Assembly (NCBI GenBank): GCA_038107835.1
Contig: JAYNHH010000008.1
Coordinates: forward strand, 1-64,000
DNA length: 64,000 nucleotides
Direction: 5' to 3'
Source: MED-G116 sp038107835
GTDB lineage: Bacteria > Pseudomonadota > Alphaproteobacteria > Puniceispirillales > Puniceispirillaceae
Part shown: piece by piece, positions 59,410-64,000 of the stretch
Layout of the letters: each line of letters opens with the position of its first letter
Position numbering within the stretch: the stretch's first letter is position 1
Translations under genes and position numbers: made by a program
Notes under the pieces: generated by a model
What the model was told of the DNA's origin: nothing
What the model saw: the letters and a program-made list of their open reading frames with translations, nothing else
The model's database searches: none

Positions 59410-60570
59410 CTAGTTACCGGAAATGATCTTGGCATAGAGATCGGGATCGGTTGCGCCCTCTGTGCCAATCAGCAGGACCACCGAATTGGCATCAAAACCC
59501 ATGCTCTGCCAATGCTGTGGGTTTTTATGCGCCTGTAACAGGCCGGCCAGACCTGAGGTTGAACATTCGCCAGCCTCGATGCTGGGTGATCGCCCATGGA
59601 ACCAGCGCATCAGCGGGGCCACCGCCTCGTCGCTGATTGCCATCGAATGGCTGAGCGCTGGCTGCAGGATTTCCCAGGCGACAAGCGACACCTCACCACA
59701 GGACAGACCAGCCATCAGCGTCTCCTCGGTGATATCGAACAGTGTGGGTTTGCCAGCCTCGATCGAGTCGGCGAAACAACAGGACATCGTGGATTCAATC
59801 GAAATCAGATTGCACAGCTGTGCGCCCATATGCGCCCAGAGGGGGGCGGCAACCCCGGCGGCAAGACCGCCAACACCGATTGGCAGAAACGCATGCGTCA
59901 ACGCATCCTCACCAAGCTGGTCAATAATCTCACGGCCCATGACCGTGTAGCCGGCCATAATCGCCCTTGGTACGTCGACATAGCCCTCCCATGAAGTGTC
60001 GGAAACAAGATGCCAGCCATTCGCCTCCGCATCTGCCCTGCAATCTGCGAGCGATACCTCGTAATTGCCCTGAACGCGAATGACCTCGGCGCCATAGGCC
60101 TGCATGGCGGCCTCGCGGGCCCTGCTGACATGTTCATGGATGTAGATCTTGGCGTTGCAGCCAGCCAGCTGCGCGCCCCAGGCGACAGAGCGTCCATGAT
60201 TGCCATCGGTGGCAGTGGCTACCGTCACCTCGCCAACATTGGCCCCCTTTGCCACCTGCTCACGGACCAGATCGGCCACCGCATAGGCACCTCCCAGTGC
60301 CTTGAAGGCACCGAGGCCAAGCCGTGTCGATTCATCCTTGTAGACAACACGTGCCACCCCGCAATGGGCAGCAATTTCCGGCAGGTCTACAAGCGGTGTT
60401 GGTGTATAGCCGGGCCATTTGCTGATGGTGTCAAAAGCCCGGCCCATATTGGCGTTGTTGAGCAGATGCGGCGCATCGGGAAATGCCTTGCGGGCATGCG
60501 CTCGGTTCGAAACAAGACGGGCGTTGATATGGCCAGCCTCAGCGGCTGCGATATGCGAGTGATCGGTCAT
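59410..60570 (-). CDS. diaminopropionate ammonia-lyase-like PLP enzyme
   Basis: Fold type II PLP enzyme (386 aa). WPGYTPTPLVDLP, the PLP lysine segment YKDESTRLGLGAFKALGGAYAV and TATDGNHGRSVAWGAQ are characteristic of 2,3-diaminopropionate ammonia-lyase (YgeX), and differ from threonine dehydratase EutB. It releases ammonia and pyruvate from 2,3-diaminopropionate or a similar beta-substituted amino acid. Middle of the phyH-dpaL-M24-eutA operon, 12 bp after phyH. Confidence 0.87.
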   Translation of the reverse strand: MTDHSHIAAAEAGHINARLVSNRAHARKAFPDAPHLLNNANMGRAFDTISKWPGYTPTPLVDLPEIAAHCGVARVVYKDESTRLGLGAFKALGGAYAVADLVREQVAKGANVGEVTVATATDGNHGRSVAWGAQLAGCNAKIYIHEHVSRAREAAMQAYGAEVIRVQGNYEVSLADCRADAEANGWHLVSDTSWEGYVDVPRAIMAGYTVMGREIIDQLGEDALTHAFLPIGVGGLAAGVAAPLWAHMGAQLCNLISIESTMSCCFADSIEAGKPTLFDITEETLMAGLSCGEVSLVAWEILQPALSHSMAISDEAVAPLMRWFHGRSPSIEAGECSTSGLAGLLQAHKNPQHWQSMGFDANSVVLLIGTEGATDPDLYAKIISGN

Positions 60571-60582
60571 TACAGAGGTTCC

Positions 60583-61413
60583 TTAGAATTTTCCCTTCTG
60601 TGCCGCCCCGGCATAGAAGATTTTTGAGAGTTCTTCATTGGTCATGTTGCGAAAGGCAATGTCGTCTGGATTCATCACGCCCTTGGGATGGCCGGCAATG
60701 CCATGGTGGCCATATCTGTCCTCTCCACGCGCCAGCTGTGCCCAGTTTTTGCCAATCACCTGATCGACATCTGGTGCAATGAAGCTCTGAATGGCAAAGC
60801 CAAGGCGGCGGCGCTGGCTCAGATTTGGCCCGGAGCCATGCACAATGCGTGGATGGTGCAGCGACAGCTGGCCAGCCGTCATCTCGACGGGAACGGCGCT
60901 GGCCTCGTCGACATCCGGCACGGTCTGGCCGCGGGTCAGAATATTGTCCTCGCCAAAAGTATCAACATGTTCGCGCAGCGGTGCCTTATGCGAACCGGGA
61001 ATCATCTGCATGCAGCCATTTTCCACCGAAACATCACCAAGAGCGACCCAGCCGGTCACCCAGTTATGTGGCTCAAGGCCGATATAGCGGGCGTCCTGAT
61101 GCCAGCTGACGAAGCCCCTGGTCTCCGGCTCCTTGATGAACAGGGTGGTGCCGACAACCAGAATATCCGGCCCGATAATGTCCTCAACCGCGTCGAGAAT
61201 GCGCGGATCATGGGTGATCCGGTCAAGCACGGGCAGCACATAATGCGCATTGTTTCGCCCCGCCGCGTCAAGCTCGTGTCCGAACGCCGCCTCGGCCTCG
61301 GCCAGTTCGGCAACGATCTCCTCGATCTCGCTGTCGGTGAAAATATCAATTCTGTCGACATAGCCATTTTCATCATAGGCGGCGCGCTGGGCAACGGTCA
61401 GTTTTTTCAGCAT
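60583..61413 (-). CDS. phytanoyl-CoA dioxygenase (PhyH) family protein
   Basis: 2-oxoglutarate/Fe(II) hydroxylase of a small molecule. H-x-D is FVSWHQDARYIG (about residue 104), the distal His is RIVHGSGPN and the 2-oxoglutarate Arg follows in QRRRLGF. 276 residues from ATG 61413; the longer frame to 61455 has no better start. Related in fold to ectoine hydroxylase but without its substrate signature as I recall it. First gene of the operon. Confidence 0.88.
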   Translation of the reverse strand: MLKKLTVAQRAAYDENGYVDRIDIFTDSEIEEIVAELAEAEAAFGHELDAAGRNNAHYVLPVLDRITHDPRILDAVEDIIGPDILVVGTTLFIKEPETRGFVSWHQDARYIGLEPHNWVTGWVALGDVSVENGCMQMIPGSHKAPLREHVDTFGEDNILTRGQTVPDVDEASAVPVEMTAGQLSLHHPRIVHGSGPNLSQRRRLGFAIQSFIAPDVDQVIGKNWAQLARGEDRYGHHGIAGHPKGVMNPDDIAFRNMTNEELSKIFYAGAAQKGKF

Positions 61414-61566
61414 GGCTGGTGGCTCTTTATTTGTCAGCAATTCCAGCCAGAGCATGCGTCAGCTTTTGCTGTCCGGTAAAGCAAAAAGCGTTTGCTGAAC
61501 AGGATAAAATTCGACTAGCGTCAGACAGGTGCCAGGCAGCTTTTACAGTCAGGGGAAACAGACCAA
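61414..61566. promoter_or_regulatory. divergent promoter region of the two catabolic operons
   Basis: 153 bp between the phyH operon (minus) and the ureohydrolase gene (plus). No clear operator symmetry was seen. Shared control of both operons is likely from the layout alone. Confidence 0.35.
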
Positions 61567-62529
61567 ATGAGCGGACATGAATATGAATCAGGGCGGTTGA
61601 ACCTGCCCTTTGTGGGATTGTGCAGCTTTGGCAAATTTCCCTATCAGCCCGACTGGAACAATATCGATGCTGACTTCGCCATTCTGGGGGCGCCCTTTGA
61701 TTTCGGAACCCAGTTTCGCGCTGGCGCGCGGTTTGGCCCGCGCGGCATCCGCGAGGCCTCAACCCTGTTTTCCTTTGGCCACGCCGGCGCCTATGACCAT
61801 GAGGATGATGTCACCTATCTCGAAGCTGACAAAACCAGAATCGTTGATATCGGGGATGCCGACATCGTGCATACCGACACGATCAGGAGCCATGCCAATA
61901 TCGAGGCTGGTGTCAGGGCGATCCTGCGTGCCGGTGCCGTGCCGATCATCCTCGGCGGCGATCATTCGGTGAACATCCCCTGCATTAGTGCGTTTGGTGA
62001 TGAGGCACCGTTTCACCTTGTCCAGATTGACGCGCATCTTGATTTTGTCGATGAACGTCATGGCGTCAAATACGGCCATGGCAATCCGATGCGCCGGGCG
62101 GCAGAAAAACCCTATGTCACCGGCCTTTCGCAGATCGGCATCCGCAATGTCTCCTCGACCGCGCGTGACGGCTATGAGGATGCCCGCCGCATGGGGTCCG
62201 ACATCCAGTCGGTGCGCCAGTTCCGTGCGCTTGGCCCTGAGGGAATGCTGGCCCGCATCCCAGCGGGTGAGCGCTATTATGTGACCATCGACATTGACGG
62301 CTTCGATCCCTCGATCGCCGCTGGCACCGGCACCCCCTCGCATGGGGGATTCCTCTATTATGAAATCCTTGAATTTCTGGATGGCCTGACAAAGCGGGGT
62401 GATGTCATCGGTGTCGATCTGGTCGAGGTGGCCCCCGATTATGACCTCTCCGGCAGCACGACAACCCTTGCCGCGCAGCTTCTTCTCAATTTCATCGGCC
62501 GGATCCAGCATAACCGCGCCACGCCCTGA
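61567..62529 (+). CDS. agmatinase/ureohydrolase family protein
   Basis: Mn-dependent hydrolase removing urea from a guanidino compound. Metal motifs: GGDHSV, QIDAHLDF and DIDGFDPSIA, in proper order; FDFGTQFRAGARFGPRGIRE is the family N-terminal motif. 320 residues. The substrate could be agmatine, guanidinobutyrate, guanidinopropionate or similar. GGGGAAAC precedes ATG 61567. 20 bp before an M24-type gene, with which it forms an operon. Confidence 0.9.
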   Translation: MSGHEYESGRLNLPFVGLCSFGKFPYQPDWNNIDADFAILGAPFDFGTQFRAGARFGPRGIREASTLFSFGHAGAYDHEDDVTYLEADKTRIVDIGDADIVHTDTIRSHANIEAGVRAILRAGAVPIILGGDHSVNIPCISAFGDEAPFHLVQIDAHLDFVDERHGVKYGHGNPMRRAAEKPYVTGLSQIGIRNVSSTARDGYEDARRMGSDIQSVRQFRALGPEGMLARIPAGERYYVTIDIDGFDPSIAAGTGTPSHGGFLYYEILEFLDGLTKRGDVIGVDLVEVAPDYDLSGSTTTLAAQLLLNFIGRIQHNRATP

Positions 62530-62549
62530 ACAATGAACGGACCCCAGAA

Positions 62550-63701
62550 ATGGCATTGCATTTTACCGACACCGAATTCGCCGATCGCAAGGCCCGCATT
62601 CTGGCAGGCATGAAGGCCGCCGACATCGACGCCCTGCTGATGTTCCGGCAGGAATCAATGTATTGGCTGACTGGCTATGACACGTTTGGCTATGTCTATT
62701 TCCAGTCGCTTGTGCTGACCGCTGATGGCCGTATCGTGCTGATGACACGCGCGCCCGATCTTCGCCAGGCGCAGAACACCTCGAACATTGCCGACATCCG
62801 CATCTGGGTGGATCGTGATGGGGCCAGCCCGGCGGATGATCTGCGCGCCATTCTGGATGAGCTGGGTCTTGGAGGCGGCAGGCTTGGCGTCGAATATGAA
62901 GCCTATGGCCTGACCGGGCGCAACGCGATGCGCTTGAACGCGGCACTTGATGGTTTCGCCACACTGATCGATGAATCGGAACTGGTCTCGCGGCTGCGGC
63001 TGGTCAAATCCGCAGCCGAAATTGCCTATACACGCCGTGCCGCCGAGCTGGCTGATGAAGCGCTGGATGCGGCGCATGCGCTGGTTGCCGGCGGCATCGA
63101 TGAGGGCGAAATTCTGGCGGCGATGCACAGCGCCATCTACCGTGGTGGTGGCGATGATCCGGGCAATGAATTCATCATCGGGTCGGGGCCGGATGCGCTT
63201 TTGTGCCGCTATAAATCGGGACGGCGTCCACTCGATGCCGAGGATCAGCTCACCCTCGAATGGGCCGGTGTCTATCGGCATTACCATGCGGCGATGATGC
63301 GGACCATTCCGGTTGGCCGCGCGCAGCCGGAACATCTGGCCATGCACGCCGCCTGCGCTGAGGCGCTCGAGGCCTGCCACGCCGCCTTTGTTCCCGGCAA
63401 TCTGGTTGGCGATGTCTTTGATGCCCATGCACAGGTGATGGATGATCATGGCTATCAGCATGCGCGGCTGAATGCCTGCGGCTATTCGATGGGAACGACC
63501 TTTGCGCCGAACTGGATGGACTGGCCGATGTTCTATCATGGCAATCCGGTGGTTCTGGAGGAGGGGATGGTGTTCTTCATGCACATGATCCTGATGGACA
63601 GTGAGACCGGCAGGGCGATGAATCTGGGTGAGAGCTTCGTTCTGGAAAATGGCGCTGGCAGCCGGCTCAGCCGCTCATCGCGGGAACTGTTTGTCGGGTA
63701 G
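62550..63701 (+). CDS. M24 family protein of ectoine-hydrolase (DoeA/EutD) type, metal ligands replaced
   Basis: Creatinase-fold protein (383 aa) whose canonical metal ligands are largely missing. The D-x-G segment reads LEWAGVYRHYHAAMMRT, the GHG His position reads CGYSMG and the next Glu position reads MVFFMHM. The same kind of changes (L-E-x-A-G-x-Y-R-x-Y-H-x2-M-x-R-T) is what I recall in ectoine hydrolase DoeA, and the ending RELFVG resembles its C-terminus. So it likely opens a cyclic amide or amidine without metal. Encoded with the ureohydrolase. Confidence 0.85.
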   Translation: MALHFTDTEFADRKARILAGMKAADIDALLMFRQESMYWLTGYDTFGYVYFQSLVLTADGRIVLMTRAPDLRQAQNTSNIADIRIWVDRDGASPADDLRAILDELGLGGGRLGVEYEAYGLTGRNAMRLNAALDGFATLIDESELVSRLRLVKSAAEIAYTRRAAELADEALDAAHALVAGGIDEGEILAAMHSAIYRGGGDDPGNEFIIGSGPDALLCRYKSGRRPLDAEDQLTLEWAGVYRHYHAAMMRTIPVGRAQPEHLAMHAACAEALEACHAAFVPGNLVGDVFDAHAQVMDDHGYQHARLNACGYSMGTTFAPNWMDWPMFYHGNPVVLEEGMVFFMHMILMDSETGRAMNLGESFVLENGAGSRLSRSSRELFVG

Positions 63702-63713
63702 GGCCTTCGGTAT

Positions 63714-63745
63714 AAAAAACCCGGCCACTGTAATCGGTGGCCGGG
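63714..63745 (-). terminator. rho-independent terminator, leftward
   Basis: CCCGGCCAC pairs with GTGGCCGGG around a short loop. On the minus strand it is followed by six T residues, so it mainly ends the gene coming from the right edge; it may also slow transcription from the left. Confidence 0.8.
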
Positions 63746-63792
63746 CTGTCTGATCAATCGCATTCCTGTTTTGCCGTCCATCTGGCGGTGTG

Positions 63793-64000
63793 TTACCGCC
63801 CGACGATCATCTCATCGGTGCCGAAGGGGAAGTTGGTGATGTTTTCCGCCCCATCCTCGGTGATGATCAGAATGTCATGCTCGCGATAGCCGCCGGCCCC
63901 CGGCTCGCCATCGGGGATCATGATCATCGGCTCCATCGAGACAACCATGCCCGGCTCGAGAACGGTGGTGATGTCCTCGCGCAGCTCGACCGACGCCTCG
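63793..64000 (-). CDS. M24 family metallopeptidase-like protein, C-terminal part (runs off the window)
   Basis: The minus strand reads a 69-codon C-terminal fragment ending at TAA 63795-63793. It holds VLEPGMVVSMEPMI (metal Glu), GAGGYREHDILIITEDG (second Glu) and a terminal NFPFGTDEMI. This is the last third of the metal-binding domain of a creatinase/Xaa-Pro peptidase relative. It makes three M24-type genes within 6 kb; unlike the one at 62550 it keeps its glutamates. Confidence 0.85.
   Translation of the reverse strand, partial: EASVELREDITTVLEPGMVVSMEPMIMIPDGEPGAGGYREHDILIITEDGAENITNFPFGTDEMIVGR

Noticed and set aside
59410..60570. Assignment as EutB of the ectoine pathway
   Set aside because: The YKDESTRLGLGAFKALGGAYA and TDGNHGRSVAWGA segments fit diaminopropionate ammonia-lyase better than the shorter threonine-dehydratase-like EutB.

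Overview
The window looks like a chromosomal segment of a marine, free-living alphaproteobacterium. The evidence is the gene complement rather than a marker gene: an alphaproteobacterial-type Zur/ZnuABC locus, a five-gene branched-chain amino acid (Liv) importer, protocatechuate 4,5-cleavage enzymes, many LysE/EamA exporters and many single-substrate catabolic enzymes. A SAR116-like or related lineage is plausible, but this is inference only; there is no rRNA in view. Most of the window is moderately G+C-rich with tightly packed short operons. The first ~1.6 kb is visibly more A+T-rich and decayed.

Layout. 1-1.6 kb: 3' part of a tRNA-Met gene, two tandem small Cys/His proteins that are homologous to each other, a small secreted-protein gene broken by an in-frame stop, and a frameshifted tyrosine-recombinase remnant. 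This is a decayed island at a tRNA. A 75-bp sequence carrying a strong terminator, identical in both copies, lies at 1626-1700 and, inverted, at 12756-12830. 1.8-8.7 kb: GNAT acetyltransferase, then a zinc locus (znuA diverging from znuCB-zur-DUF1007-NicO exporter), small membrane proteins and a TetR regulator. 8.9-15.9 kb: reductase, pirin, 2-oxoglutarate oxygenase, DUF2805-type protein, LysE exporter, a tiny lipoprotein candidate and a nucleoside hydrolase. 16-25 kb: ABC-2 exporter, UDP-sugar epimerase, HpaI-type aldolase, photolyase, cysQ, SDR, hflX and a D-amino acid transaminase-like gene. 25-31 kb: RidA-Rieske oxygenase-DUF1028 group, EamA, SGNH hydrolase, serine hydrolase and rhodanese.

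31-47 kb: prpE, an amine/amino acid oxidase, and livK-like-G-F-H-M followed by two aminotransferases and a TPP enzyme; then argE and a PatB-type C-S lyase. 47-54 kb: fumarylpyruvate-hydrolase-like protein, LysE, and an aromatic lower pathway (ligJ, ligC and a DUF1932 protein on the minus strand, ligU and ligI on the plus strand) that lacks the ring-cleavage dioxygenase and the final aldolase. 54-57 kb: TerC, an iron(III) ABC permease with a Fur-like promoter site, and lldD. 57-64 kb: a catabolic island with an EutA-like enzyme, a metal-type M24 hydrolase, a diaminopropionate ammonia-lyase-like enzyme, a PhyH dioxygenase, a ureohydrolase, an M24 protein with an ectoine-hydrolase-like (metal-ligand-poor) active site, and a third M24 protein running off the end.

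Together the genes suggest a scavenger of amino acids, compatible-solute-like nitrogen compounds and lignin-type aromatics, with tight zinc and iron control. The most interesting points are the inverted repeat pair, the tandem Cys/His proteins, the incomplete lig cluster and the 57-64 kb catabolic set.
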